Positions 1 to 9,740 of a DNA stretch of 64,000 bases are shown in pieces. How positions within the stretch are numbered: position 1 is the stretch's first letter; every line of letters starts with the position of its first letter. The position numbers and the translations under genes are program-made. The notes beneath the pieces were generated by a model. It was not told the origin of the DNA. It worked only from the letters and a program-made list of their open reading frames with translations, and did no database searches. The DNA comes from Thalassotalea euphylliae (GTDB lineage: Bacteria; Pseudomonadota; Gammaproteobacteria; Enterobacterales; Alteromonadaceae): the NCBI RefSeq assembly GCF_003390375.1, contig NZ_QUOT01000001.1, positions 1,922,001 to 1,986,000 on the forward strand, read 5' to 3'.

Positions 1-671
1 CACAAGACTTGCAGCAAGCGTTGGCGCAGCCACTACACATTGCTAATGATTGCCATTTATTTGCGCTATCTGAAGCCAATGGTGGTGCAGGCGATGGCAA
101 AATGAATGTTTACGGCGCGATAATCGGCACGGGGGCCGCAGGTGGCTTTTGTATTAATGGTCAACTGGCTAAAAGTCGCCAAAATATTATTGGTGAATAT
201 GGCCATATTGCCGCTTCAGCTAGTGTGATTAATCAATATCAATTACCGATCAACGCCTGTGGTTGTGGCCTACAAGGCTGTTATGAAACTTATATTGCTG
301 GCCCAGGTTTAGCTAAGCTTTATCAGCATTTTGGTGCAGATAAGGCAGATACCAAAGTCTTTGTTGAACAGCTGAAGGCTGGTGACACTATCGCCAAACA
401 AACCTTTGACTGTTATATGGATTTACTAGGAGCTGCCTTTGCAAGCCTAGTGTTAAGTTATGATCCTGATGTTATCGTTGTTGGTGGAGGCTTATCGAAA
501 ATTACCGCGATTATTGACGCCCTTCCAACGGCTATTGCCAAACACCTGTTTGCCGGAGTTGAAGTGCCACCAGTACAAGCGGCAAAATTCGGTGATTCTA
601 GCGGCGTACGCGGCGCCGCAATTCTGGGAACACAGTTAGCTAAAAATGACGTAAATGGAGAGCGTTTGTGA
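1..671 (+). CDS. nagK: N-acetylglucosamine kinase, ROK family (5' end outside window)
   Basis: This ROK-family sugar kinase would phosphorylate free N-acetylglucosamine to GlcNAc-6-phosphate in the cytoplasm. The reading frame is open to base 1, so the N-terminal ATP-binding part, roughly 80 residues by family length, is missing. Visible features are the IAND segment with the likely catalytic Asp, the GAIIGTG glycine-rich stretch, the GEYGH segment and the ROK zinc motif CGCGLQGCYE, followed by a C-terminal VVGGGLS segment. Its stop codon overlaps the start of nagA by four bases (GTGA), so the two are translationally coupled; that pairing is why GlcNAc is preferred over glucose or fructose as substrate. 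Glucokinase or fructokinase activity cannot be excluded from sequence. Confidence 0.85.
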   Translation, partial: QDLQQALAQPLHIANDCHLFALSEANGGAGDGKMNVYGAIIGTGAAGGFCINGQLAKSRQNIIGEYGHIAASASVINQYQLPINACGCGLQGCYETYIAGPGLAKLYQHFGADKADTKVFVEQLKAGDTIAKQTFDCYMDLLGAAFASLVLSYDPDVIVVGGGLSKITAIIDALPTAIAKHLFAGVEVPPVQAAKFGDSSGVRGAAILGTQLAKNDVNGERL

Positions 672-1885
672 ACATACCGCTAGATACACAAAAAAATCAG
701 CCACTACCGGCTCGCTACTACCTTACTGCTAAGCAAATTTTTACTGAGCAGCAAGTACTTGAACATGCCTATGTGTTAATCGAGCAAGGGCAAATTGCCG
801 CCATCGAACAAAGCCCAAGTACAGATTTACCGGTACTCGATTTAGGTGATAATAGTGTCTTGCCAGGCTTTCTTGATCTTCATATTCACGGCCGTGAAGG
901 TTGTGACATTATGGATGCTAAACGCGAGTCAATTGAAACCATTTCACGCTCACTAGCCAAACATGGTGTAGTCGGCTTTTTAGGTACCACAGTCACTTCG
1001 ACATGGCAGAATACGCTCGACGCATTTCGCTGTGTTGGCGAGGCTTATCACCAACAACCCAGCGGTGCACAAGTGTTAGGAGCCTACAACGAAGGTTTGT
1101 TCTTTACCAAAGATCACAAAGGCGCCCACGACGAGCAATACTTTTTGCCGCTGACAAAAGACAATATCGATGCAATTATCGATGCCGCGCAGGGCTCATT
1201 AAAAGTCGTAGCATTGGCACCAGAATTAGAAAACTCTGAACACATTATCCCTTACCTAAAAAGCAAAGGGATTCGCACTATGCTTGGCCATACTTCTGCT
1301 AACTATCAGCAAACCTGCGATGCCCTGCATGCCGGTGCCTGTGGTGGGGTGCATGTGTTTAATGGCATGAAAGGTATTCATCATAGAGACCCTGGTTGTG
1401 CTGGTGCGGTGCTACTTGAACAAGATGCCTATGTTGAAGTGATCGCCGATGGTATTCATCTGCACCCTGCGATTTTGCAATTGATTTATCGCTTAAAAGG
1501 CGCCGAGAAAATGGGCTTGATCAGTGATTGTATTGTTGCTGGTGGGCTTAACGATGGTCAATATCGCCTTGGCATGTTGGATGTATTCGTCAATGAAGGC
1601 ATTGCTCGCACAGACACAGGTTCACTTGCCGGCAGTACCTTAACTTTAGAGCAAGCAGTCGCTAATTTGATCAAGCTTGCTGATATTCCAGCGCTTGATG
1701 CCGTGCATACCGCCAGTTTACGACCTGCCGAATTTCTTGGCATCGACGATCAGTTAGGCAGTATTAAAGTGGGCAAACGTGCCTGTTTTGCCATTGTTGA
1801 CGACAATTATGATGTGCAAGCAACCTTGATTGATGGTCAAGTAGTTTACGGCGCAGCGACCCTATCAGTGTCAGAGCCAGCATAA
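668..1885 (+). CDS. nagA: N-acetylglucosamine-6-phosphate deacetylase
   Basis: The 405-residue amidohydrolase removes acetate from GlcNAc-6-phosphate, the step after NagK in chitin-sugar catabolism. It starts with GTG inside the nagK stop. The HIH pair in LDLHIHGREG, the GHT and GVHVFNGM histidine segments, IADGIHLHP and the catalytic Asp in LISDCIVAGG are all in the expected order. The usual HLEGPF metal-site motif reads YNEGLFF here: the Glu is kept but the preceding His and following Pro are changed. The downstream KGAHD segment is normal, so the enzyme looks intact. No clear terminator follows; the next gene is convergent. Confidence 0.93.
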   Translation: MNIPLDTQKNQPLPARYYLTAKQIFTEQQVLEHAYVLIEQGQIAAIEQSPSTDLPVLDLGDNSVLPGFLDLHIHGREGCDIMDAKRESIETISRSLAKHGVVGFLGTTVTSTWQNTLDAFRCVGEAYHQQPSGAQVLGAYNEGLFFTKDHKGAHDEQYFLPLTKDNIDAIIDAAQGSLKVVALAPELENSEHIIPYLKSKGIRTMLGHTSANYQQTCDALHAGACGGVHVFNGMKGIHHRDPGCAGAVLLEQDAYVEVIADGIHLHPAILQLIYRLKGAEKMGLISDCIVAGGLNDGQYRLGMLDVFVNEGIARTDTGSLAGSTLTLEQAVANLIKLADIPALDAVHTASLRPAEFLGIDDQLGSIKVGKRACFAIVDDNYDVQATLIDGQVVYGAATLSVSEPA

Positions 1886-1936
1886 GCACTAAGCTTTTAA
1901 TTGCCGATACCAACCTTAGTTATTGACATCGGTAGT

Positions 1937-4180
1937 TTATAGAAAGTACTGCTCAAGATTTTTTAGCAGTGCCGATTGAGGCAAGCTCACCAATGCCTGC
2001 TGCACATAGCTTAGTGCCGCAGGCCTACCTGCTACTTTTTCTAGCGCTAACGCATAAGTGTAATGATACTGCGCTTCATTCGGTGCTAGCTGCGTTGCCT
2101 TTGCCAAACTGTTTAGCGCCTGACGATATTGCTGCTGGCGTACCCAAGACAAGGCCATGGCGTAATGTAAGGTCGCGGATTTTGGCAGCGTAGATAAACC
2201 TTGCTGATAGATGTTTACTTCCTCAGATACCTTAACGAGATTGCGATAAATATCCGCCAAATTAATATAGCTGGCTTCAAAGTAAGGGTCGATCGCGATA
2301 GCTTGTGTTAGCTGATTGATTGCTTGTTCGGTCTGTCCCACTGCTAACTGGCGCTGAGCAATATTAACGCGCCCTTCCCCACGCCATGCAACTTGAGCCT
2401 GTGCTGAGCTGAGCTCATTAAAGACTTGCGCATATTGCTTGGCATAAGCTGCTGGAATATCAGTGCCCATTAAACTGGATAGCGCAGCAATACGCACTGC
2501 CTTAAATTGATCGGCTAACACTGGCAGCATATAGCGCTGTTTATCTGGTGCGGATAATAAGGAACCAAGGTTTGCTGCTGCTATGCGAATTAATGGCGAC
2601 TCGTGCTGTAAATATCTCGCCAGCCAATTGCCGGGTAACGACTGCGTTAAATACGGAATTTGCGCCAGTAAACTCGCTTTTTGAATAGCCGGTAATTGCG
2701 GATCATCTAGCAAACGCGCTAGCCGCTCTGGATGCGACGCTTTGCCAGCGATAAAACTGGCATAATCAAAGGCAAGCTGGTGTTTAGCGGCTTTTTGGAA
2801 GCCATTTATCGAGCCTGCTTTGCCGTCTATGCCATTTATACCATCTATACCATCCAGTGCACCGTTAGCTTGCCAGCTTGCTATTTTAATCTGTGCCCAA
2901 TCGGCATTCTGTTTTGGATGACAGGTTAAACAAGCAAGTGGCGTATCAAACTGTTTAGCGAGCTCAGGGTTAGGCACTTTAAAACTATGATCGCGACGGG
3001 CATCAACCCCCATATACGTAGTCGTTGGCATATGGCAGTTAACACATTGCGCACCTTGTGAATTGTCGCTGTGGCCATGATGCGTTTTGCTATTAAACAC
3101 TTGTGGCGAGTGACATTGCAGGCAAAGGCCGTTACCGTCAATTTTCACTTTGCCGGAATGTGGGTTATGACAATCGACACATTGCACCCCTTGGTGATAC
3201 ATTTTGCTCTGCAAAAATGATCCCATCACATAAACTTCTTCTTTAATCTGGCCATCGGCGTGATAAAGCGGCGCATTTAATAAACTAGGAGAAAACTGAT
3301 TGAGAAAGTGCTCGTTAGCGCTAAAGCCATCGGTTAGTGGGGTACGCAGCGAATGACAGGCAAAGCAATTCCACATATCGCCTTCCGTCCTTGCCGCGCC
3401 TTGCCATTGCGCCGTTGGTAGCTGGTTTCGTTGCCAACTACCGACACCTTTACTACTTATGCTGTCATTCGATTGAACTTTTGCTTGAACTTGCCGGTTT
3501 ACTTGCGGATGCGGTTGTTGATAGCCAGCATGACACGATTGGCAGCCAACATTATCTGCTTGCCACTTGCTGTCAAAACGATTTTTTGACGCATTATAGT
3601 TTCGCTGAAAACCATCAGAATGACAGTCGGCGCACATGCCATTCCAGTTTTGTAGAGGCTGTAACCAATGCAAGCGATCTTGCTCGGTAATTTGCTCACC
3701 AATAGCTTCTTGGTAGATATGAAACCAACGCTGTCCACCTTGTTCAGCGGCTCTACTATCCCACGCAAAAGGAAACACCTGCATTTTACCGTTAGCGGTT
3801 TTTACTAGATATTGCTGCAACGGATAATGGCCAAAGGTATAGGCAAATTGATAATGCTGCGCTTGCTCAGCCTGATTTATCTGGCTGTGTTCTTCCGCTA
3901 GGCCTTGTTTACTTAATGTTGCCCAGTATTCGTCGTCTTTTTGGGAAAAGTGTGCAGACAGCTGATAGTGCGTTGCATGCGCATTGTTAAAATCTCCTTT
4001 TACCGTTGTACGGTTGGCTGGCTGCATCGCTTGCCGATGATCAGAACTGAGCCAATCCTGATATTGCTGACGATGACAAGATTGGCAATCAGCAAACTCG
4101 GTTGCATTGGCAATGCTAAACAAGCTGAGGCTAACCAGTAACAAAGCAAGATAACAAGGAAGTAAAACGACGAGATTCAA
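1937..4180 (-). CDS. Octaheme c-type cytochrome with HEAT-like and TPR repeats
   Basis: The 747-residue exported protein has a hydrophobic N terminus ending near ANA/TEF, then eight CxxCH heme sites (CQSCH, CADCH, CQSCH, CFACH, CVDCH, CLQCH, CVNCH, CLTCH) spread over roughly residues 32-430. A low-complexity GIDGINGIDG linker follows, then a helical HEAT-like region (about 480-600) and TPR repeats to the C terminus. This layout matches cytochrome c554-like multiheme proteins fused to TPR modules, placed in the periplasm. The redox partner is unknown; no reductase gene is adjacent. The start is TTG and the signal peptide lacks a clear basic n-region, so the true start is uncertain. Confidence 0.85.
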   Translation of the reverse strand: MNLVVLLPCYLALLLVSLSLFSIANATEFADCQSCHRQQYQDWLSSDHRQAMQPANRTTVKGDFNNAHATHYQLSAHFSQKDDEYWATLSKQGLAEEHSQINQAEQAQHYQFAYTFGHYPLQQYLVKTANGKMQVFPFAWDSRAAEQGGQRWFHIYQEAIGEQITEQDRLHWLQPLQNWNGMCADCHSDGFQRNYNASKNRFDSKWQADNVGCQSCHAGYQQPHPQVNRQVQAKVQSNDSISSKGVGSWQRNQLPTAQWQGAARTEGDMWNCFACHSLRTPLTDGFSANEHFLNQFSPSLLNAPLYHADGQIKEEVYVMGSFLQSKMYHQGVQCVDCHNPHSGKVKIDGNGLCLQCHSPQVFNSKTHHGHSDNSQGAQCVNCHMPTTTYMGVDARRDHSFKVPNPELAKQFDTPLACLTCHPKQNADWAQIKIASWQANGALDGIDGINGIDGKAGSINGFQKAAKHQLAFDYASFIAGKASHPERLARLLDDPQLPAIQKASLLAQIPYLTQSLPGNWLARYLQHESPLIRIAAANLGSLLSAPDKQRYMLPVLADQFKAVRIAALSSLMGTDIPAAYAKQYAQVFNELSSAQAQVAWRGEGRVNIAQRQLAVGQTEQAINQLTQAIAIDPYFEASYINLADIYRNLVKVSEEVNIYQQGLSTLPKSATLHYAMALSWVRQQQYRQALNSLAKATQLAPNEAQYHYTYALALEKVAGRPAALSYVQQALVSLPQSALLKNLEQYFL

Positions 4181-4396
4181 ACCAGTAACTACATAGCAAA
4201 CCGTGCAAATACTATAACCACTTCCTTAGTTAATGCCTACGGCTAATTCCCTTTGGCTATTTACGTGTTAACTCTTGGGTTTATTGATGTGTTTATTTAA
4301 TTGTTAATAGTCTAGCTGCTTGACTTATTTTGGAAAAAACTGATATTCAATGGCTATAGTCACCAGTGATAGCAAAACTAAGGTTCAAGCGCCAAG

Positions 4397-5833
4397 ATGT
4401 TCACCATTGAGAAACTCAGCCACCCAGATCTCACCATAGATCATTGGCAATTATCACCAAACCAGCACTGGTGTGTGTTAACTCAGCTTGGCTGCGGAGA
4501 ACAATATTTACTTGATCTATTTAATGGTGATTTAGTCGATTACCAAGCCAGTAACTTAACCTTGCCAGCACAAGATAAGATCGCGGTTCTTTCTTTTCAG
4601 GCGCTGCAAAATCTTTATGAAGTTGAGCTGAAAAGGGATCGCTCAGATGAGCTTAATACACTCGATATCGGTCGACGCGTCCGTGATTTTGTTCCACTTA
4701 GCGAGCCTAACCTCAAGTTATTAGAATTAATCGGTTTAAGCCATAAACTCGACACTGGCTTTCGCCAGCTCAGCACAGGCGAAAGTCGTAAACTGATGAT
4801 CATTAAAGCAATCTCAGATGGCGCTAAATTGCTGATTTGCGAAAACCCGAATGACAGCTTAGATAAAGAATCTCGCCATAAATTAGCCTTGCTGTTTAAC
4901 CAGCTGATGGCGCAAGGGATTCAAGTTATCTACCTGATCAATAATCGCGAAGATATCCCCACTGATTGCCAACACTTTGCCGCTATGTCACAGGGGCGGT
5001 TTGAGGTGTTAACCGATCAGCTAAGTCAGACAACTGAGACAATTGACCAGCAAATTGACCATTACTTTGCCAACCAACGAGCTGAAGTAAACTGGCCCAA
5101 TCAACGCTTTCCGCTTGATAACTATTGCCACCCGAATTTAGCTAAGCTGGTCGATTGCACTGTTCGCTATGGCGATAAAGCCGTATTTGAACGCTTTAAT
5201 TTAACCATTAAACCACTGCAACATACCTTAATTCAGGGTAAGAATGGCTCGGGCAAGTCGACTGCATTGCAGCTTATTTCCGGTGATTGCCCACAGTGTT
5301 TTGCCAATGATGTTACCGTGTTTGGCTATCGACGCGGCAGCGGTGAAACCATTTGGGACATTAAAAAACATATTGGCATGGTAAGCTCAGATTTACATCG
5401 CTCCTATCGCGTGCGCTGCAACGTCCTGACGGTGGTGATTTCTGGCTTCTTTGACTCCATCGGTGTCTATCAGGCAGTTAGCCAGCAACATATTGACGAT
5501 GCTAAACAATGGCTTGCCATTATTGGCTTGGCAGCCCACAGCCAATCGCTATTTCACGATTTAAGTCATGGCCAGCAACGACTCGTGTTGATTGCCCGCG
5601 CTTTGGTTAAATCTCCCTTAATGCTACTACTCGATGAACCGACACAAGGGTTAGATGAAACCAGCCGGCATCTGTTGCTCGGCTTTCTTGAGCAACTTGC
5701 CGCAATGAAGCAAACCACTATTTTATATGTCAGTCATCGAGAGGATGAACATCTACCGCTATTTACTCAGCAACTAGAGATGTATTGGTCTAGCTCTAAT
5801 TGGATTAGGGTAACTGAGGCTAACAGATATTAA
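4397..5833 (+). CDS. ModF/PhrA-like ABC ATPase with two nucleotide-binding domains
   Basis: The 478-residue soluble protein has two ABC ATPase domains and no membrane segments, as in ModF (PhrA). The second domain is complete: Walker A GKNGSGKST, signature LSHGQQR and Walker B LLLDEP. The first domain is degenerate: the P-loop position reads LGCGEQYLL without the GKS/T, the signature is LSTGES, and Walker B reads LLICENPNDSLD. Canonical ModF keeps a P-loop in both halves, so this copy probably hydrolyses ATP at one site only. No modABC genes are nearby. A molybdate link is family-based inference; the role of ModF itself is poorly known. Confidence 0.8.
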   Translation: MFTIEKLSHPDLTIDHWQLSPNQHWCVLTQLGCGEQYLLDLFNGDLVDYQASNLTLPAQDKIAVLSFQALQNLYEVELKRDRSDELNTLDIGRRVRDFVPLSEPNLKLLELIGLSHKLDTGFRQLSTGESRKLMIIKAISDGAKLLICENPNDSLDKESRHKLALLFNQLMAQGIQVIYLINNREDIPTDCQHFAAMSQGRFEVLTDQLSQTTETIDQQIDHYFANQRAEVNWPNQRFPLDNYCHPNLAKLVDCTVRYGDKAVFERFNLTIKPLQHTLIQGKNGSGKSTALQLISGDCPQCFANDVTVFGYRRGSGETIWDIKKHIGMVSSDLHRSYRVRCNVLTVVISGFFDSIGVYQAVSQQHIDDAKQWLAIIGLAAHSQSLFHDLSHGQQRLVLIARALVKSPLMLLLDEPTQGLDETSRHLLLGFLEQLAAMKQTTILYVSHREDEHLPLFTQQLEMYWSSSNWIRVTEANRY

Positions 5834-6139
5834 TTTTTAGCACCTTTTACTAACTAGCTAAAAAACAGGTAAGTATCTAAAATTAAAATGAAATTTAATG
5901 GCTACTATTCAGCTCTACACTGGCAATACTTAGAAGCCAATCTAAGGGGTCATCCGAGTAACAATGTAAAACAAGAGAAAATAAGTGCAAAACAATCATA
6001 ACCCAGCAATAACGATTACATAAAAACAACACTAAACTAACATTAGGTTGTAACAAAAAATCACAGCAATCATCGCAGTAACTTTAGTAAGACAAAAGCA
6101 CTGTAAAGTGAATACACTAAATAAAAAGACGAGCGTTCA
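5834..6139. other. Intergenic region, 306 bp
   Basis: AT-rich spacer between two plus-strand genes. It presumably carries the promoter of the chemoreceptor at 6140, but I see no convincing -35/-10 pair, operator, small ORF or structured repeat. A TTTTTAGC / GCTAAAAA inverted pair near 5833-5866 could end the ModF-like gene but lacks a following T-run. Confidence 0.4.
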
Positions 6140-7795
6140 ATGTTAAATTACTTAACTCTACTTCCAGTTAAAACCCGCCTGACAATTGGCTTTGGCGTTA
6201 TCTTGCTACTAATGTTGGTGTTAACCACACTTGGCATCCAGAAAGTGAATGTGATCGATCACACACTGACTGAGATTACCGATATCAACTCAGTCAAACA
6301 GCGATACGCAATTAACTATCGTGGCAGTGTGCATGACCGCGCGATTGCTATCAGAGATGTAGCCAACGCAAGAAACAACGCCGAGGTTCAATCATTTGAA
6401 CGTGAAATCAACCAATTAGCAGGATTTTATCGAGAATCCGAACGCTCGATGCAGCAAATGCTTACCGAAGCCCCCAGCAATTTTAGTAGCCAAGAACGCA
6501 GTATTTTGGAAAAAATTAACCGTATTCAAGCCCGTACATTACCGATTGTTGAAAACATTATTCAATTGAAAAAGAGTAATCAACTGAGTGAAATTAACAA
6601 CTTAGTGCTTGAACAAGCCAGACCTGCATTTATCGATTGGTTAGCAGCGATCAACGAATTTATCGATTATCAGGAAGCGGCTAACCAAAAAGCAACGCCA
6701 GCCGCACGCGATGTTGCCAGTGGCTTCCAAGAATTAATGCTCGCGCTTACTGCCGTCGCCTTAGTGATTAGCCTATTCGTTGGTTACCTGATTGAGAAAA
6801 GCATGCGCCGCTCACTTGGTGGTGAACCATACGAAGCGGCAGGTGCGCTAGCAAAAATAGCACAAGGCGATTTAACCAGTCAGGTAACAACAAATGATGC
6901 CAACAGTTTGCTTGCCTCACTCAACAGCATGCAAAGCACCCTAAGTGGCATTGTTGCTAATATTGTTAACGCCGCCGACCAACTAAGCCATCAGACCATG
7001 ACGGTATCTTCAGGCTCAGAACAAGCTTATGAAGCCGCGCAAAACCAAGCGTCATTAACCACAGATACCGCAGCTCGCCTAGAAACTATGCGCGACAACA
7101 TAGACCAAGTATCGCAAACAGCATCTCGCACTGAAGAGAACTCAAGTTCAACCGCTAGCTATGCCAAGCAAGGTCGTGAAGCAATCAATGCCAGTGCCAA
7201 GGAAATGGAGCGTATTTCTGATACCGTAAACGGCACGGTAGAGCAAATCAGACGCCTTGAAGAACGGACAAAAGAAATTGGCGGTATTGCCAATGTGATT
7301 AGCGGTATTTCAGAGCAAACCAACTTGTTGGCATTAAACGCCGCTATTGAGGCAGCGCGTGCAGGTGAATCAGGACGAGGCTTTGCCGTAGTCGCCGATG
7401 AGGTTCGTCAACTGGCTAAGCGTACCGGTGAAGCCACCGCCGAGATTGAAAATATGATCGGCCAAGTACAAGCTGAAACAGCGGCTTCCGTAGCAGCAAT
7501 GGAAACAACTCAGCCACAAGTTGAAAATGGCCGTTCACTGACCTTGCAGGCAACCGATTTATTGGAAAATATTGAACAACAAGCGACAGATTCACTGGCG
7601 CGTATTCAAGAATTAGCCAGTGCTGCAAGCGATCAAGTAACCACCATAGGTGATATAGCTCATACTATGGAGCAAATTGCCCAAATGTCAGAAAACTCAA
7701 TCACTTCGCTACAAGCGAACAATAGTGCAACAAACTCACTACATGAATTGTCTGAACAACTAAAATCTGATGTGGGTTACTTTAAACTTAAATAA
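6140..7795 (+). CDS. Methyl-accepting chemotaxis protein with periplasmic four-helix domain
   Basis: The 551-residue chemoreceptor has one membrane segment near residues 14-36, a helical periplasmic domain of about 150 residues consistent with a 4HB_MCP ligand-binding domain, a second membrane segment near 195-217, HAMP, and the cytoplasmic signalling hairpin. The hairpin tip, near residues 390-430, carries EQTNLLALNAAIEAARAG and GRGFAVVADEVRQLAKRT, the CheW/CheA contact region. No other chemotaxis genes are adjacent, which is normal for dispersed receptors. The ligand cannot be read from sequence. A strong hairpin terminator follows. Confidence 0.93.
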   Translation: MLNYLTLLPVKTRLTIGFGVILLLMLVLTTLGIQKVNVIDHTLTEITDINSVKQRYAINYRGSVHDRAIAIRDVANARNNAEVQSFEREINQLAGFYRESERSMQQMLTEAPSNFSSQERSILEKINRIQARTLPIVENIIQLKKSNQLSEINNLVLEQARPAFIDWLAAINEFIDYQEAANQKATPAARDVASGFQELMLALTAVALVISLFVGYLIEKSMRRSLGGEPYEAAGALAKIAQGDLTSQVTTNDANSLLASLNSMQSTLSGIVANIVNAADQLSHQTMTVSSGSEQAYEAAQNQASLTTDTAARLETMRDNIDQVSQTASRTEENSSSTASYAKQGREAINASAKEMERISDTVNGTVEQIRRLEERTKEIGGIANVISGISEQTNLLALNAAIEAARAGESGRGFAVVADEVRQLAKRTGEATAEIENMIGQVQAETAASVAAMETTQPQVENGRSLTLQATDLLENIEQQATDSLARIQELASAASDQVTTIGDIAHTMEQIAQMSENSITSLQANNSATNSLHELSEQLKSDVGYFKLK

Positions 7796-7814
7796 AATAA
7801 GCAGTTAACAAAAC

Positions 7815-7844
7815 AAAAGGCCAGCAAAACTGCTGGCCTTTTTT
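7815..7844 (+). terminator. Intrinsic terminator after the chemoreceptor
   Basis: A 12-bp perfect stem (AAAAGGCCAGCA / TGCTGGCCTTTT) with an AAAC loop and a T-run. It lies between convergent genes and A-tracts on the other side would let it also stop transcription from bufC. Confidence 0.9.
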
Positions 7845-7888
7845 GTATATTTCGGCGTTTTATCTAATACTAGCCACAAACTAACAGC

Positions 7889-8680
7889 CTAACTCGCCGT
7901 TCTAAATTGATAGATCAGCCCTTGTTGTAACCAGGTTTGGATGCTTTGCACTGCAAACACAGGCACTTGCTCAGGCTCATGCCATGTTAGCAAGCCTTCA
8001 CAAACGTCAGCAAAGTCTGCACCTTGTAAGTACTGCTCAATCATATAGCGCTCGTCAGCTTCTAATGATCTAAATTCGGTTAAACGGTCGTGATTACGCC
8101 ATAGCAACCAATGTTGCTCTTCGGCATGCTCAGTAGCTGGTGATGGTGCTTGATTACCTTTAATTGCCTGCCAACTGCGCACCGCATTATAACGCTCACT
8201 AAAGAGTTGCATGCTTGGGTGGAAACGTATTTGAATCGTCGGCCATAACTCAGGTGCAATTGCTGCTAGGTCTTGCGGCTGAGCACGCGCAATATCTGCA
8301 GCATCAAAGGCTGCCAATAATAAGCGCTCGAAACGCGCTAATTCGGCTAATATCGGGTGCTCACTAAAAGGCGCATTATTGGCGAGATACTCTGGAATAA
8401 ACTGGCAATAATGGCGCAATGAATCAAATTTTGATGGATAGGCATCAAGGTAGCCCGCAAACATTTGATCAAATAGCTCATCGCCTAAATACAAGCCAAG
8501 AATCTCGTGGTCGGTTTCAACCACTTCTTGTAATCGAATACGATACGCGTTGCCATAAATAGACACGCGTTGCTCAGCGCTGATATTGCCTTGATCATTT
8601 ACAACATGCTCGGCGAATGGGCCATTGCCATGCAGTAAAAAGTGCAGGAAGTCTTGTTGAATTTGTTTAAGAGAACTCAT
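7889..8680 (-). CDS. bufC: BufC/HvfC-type partner protein (DUF2063)
   Basis: The 263-residue protein belongs to the DUF2063 (HvfC/BufC N-terminal) family, the usual partner of DUF692/MNIO enzymes. The N terminus (LKQIQQDFLHFLLHG, then RVSIYGNAYRIRLQE) and the following LxxxFP-type region match that family, which is thought to recognise the peptide substrate and present it to the enzyme. It begins 15 bp after bufB, with a GAGG ribosome site, so both come from one transcript. Assignment as the BufC component rests on family and on the upstream precursor. No DoxX (BufD) gene follows; the next gene is convergent. Confidence 0.87.
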   Translation of the reverse strand: MSSLKQIQQDFLHFLLHGNGPFAEHVVNDQGNISAEQRVSIYGNAYRIRLQEVVETDHEILGLYLGDELFDQMFAGYLDAYPSKFDSLRHYCQFIPEYLANNAPFSEHPILAELARFERLLLAAFDAADIARAQPQDLAAIAPELWPTIQIRFHPSMQLFSERYNAVRSWQAIKGNQAPSPATEHAEEQHWLLWRNHDRLTEFRSLEADERYMIEQYLQGADFADVCEGLLTWHEPEQVPVFAVQSIQTWLQQGLIYQFRTAS

Positions 8681-8695
8681 TTAACCAACCTCAAA

Positions 8696-9547
8696 CTAGG
8701 CTTCAATCTGGCTGCGAATATTGGGAATATGCTGCTCAGCAATATTTCGTGCGATGTTTAGCTCTGCCGTTAAGTCAGCAAAACTGGGAATATTCGCATC
8801 GCGCTCAATCATAGTGCTTACCGGGCCAAACAATTTTAATGCTTCTTTGTATAGTTGCCAGACAGGGTCTGGCACATCGTGATCATGGGTATCAACCACA
8901 TAGTCTCCGAAGTCAGAATGCCCTGCCAAATGGAACTGCTGCACACGTTCTGGGTTTAACGAGCGTAAATATTCCATGGCATCAAAATCATGGTTGCGCG
9001 CACTTACGTAGATATTATTGATATCTAATAACATGCGGCAGTCAGCTTGCTCACAAACTTCACGATAAAACTGCCATTCATTCATCTCGTCAGTTTTATA
9101 CGTTAAATAGCTGGATACATTTTCCATCAGCATTTGACGGCCCATAAAGTCTTGTACTTGCTTAATGCGCTCAACAACGTGGGTTAACGACTCTTCTGTG
9201 TATGGCAGTGGCAATAAATCATGACTGTTAACACCACCAACTGATGTGAAACAAAGGTGATCAGAGAACCACTCTGGCTGCACATCAGCAATTAAGGTTT
9301 TTAACTTGGTTAAATACTCTATATTCAATGGATCAGTTGAACCAATCGACATTGACACCCCATGCATCACAATAGGGTAGTTTTCTCTGATTTGGTCAAG
9401 GTAATATCTTGGCTTACCACCAGCAACCATATAGTTTTCTGAAATGATTTCAAACCAGTCAACGTCTGGTTTTTGTTCAATCACATCATTGTAATGATTC
9501 GTTCGCAGGCCAAGGCCAAATCCTAGAAATTTCTTCAAAATAGTCAC
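8696..9547 (-). CDS. bufB: MNIO-family (DUF692) RiPP-modifying enzyme, BufB-like
   Basis: The 283-residue protein is a DUF692 enzyme, now called MNIO (multinuclear non-heme iron-dependent oxidative enzymes), a TIM-barrel family that modifies cysteines of ribosomal peptides, as in methanobactin and bufferin biosynthesis. Candidate metal ligands are visible in order: His in MHGVSMS, Asp-His in SDHLCF, Glu in LMENVSSY, Asp in LLDINNIYVSA, His in QFHLAGHSD, DTHDHDV and Glu in MIERDANIP. It starts with GTG and has a weak ribosome site. It lies between the Cys-rich precursor and bufC on the same strand, so the precursor is its expected substrate. Confidence 0.92.
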   Translation of the reverse strand: MTILKKFLGFGLGLRTNHYNDVIEQKPDVDWFEIISENYMVAGGKPRYYLDQIRENYPIVMHGVSMSIGSTDPLNIEYLTKLKTLIADVQPEWFSDHLCFTSVGGVNSHDLLPLPYTEESLTHVVERIKQVQDFMGRQMLMENVSSYLTYKTDEMNEWQFYREVCEQADCRMLLDINNIYVSARNHDFDAMEYLRSLNPERVQQFHLAGHSDFGDYVVDTHDHDVPDPVWQLYKEALKLFGPVSTMIERDANIPSFADLTAELNIARNIAEQHIPNIRSQIEA

Positions 9548-9740
9548 TCGTGTCTAGTAATAGAGATAGTGTAAATGAGCTTGAGGGTAGATAAAAACTC
9601 AAAGGCTAATGATGACAGGAAAGTTGTCAGTTTGTTGATCTATTCTATGCGAATTGCTCGCAAAGTTTATACATGGTAAATCAAAGTAAAGCAGCAATTG
9701 AGTTTGTCGCTAGATTCAACTGACTACTTTACTTTATCGC

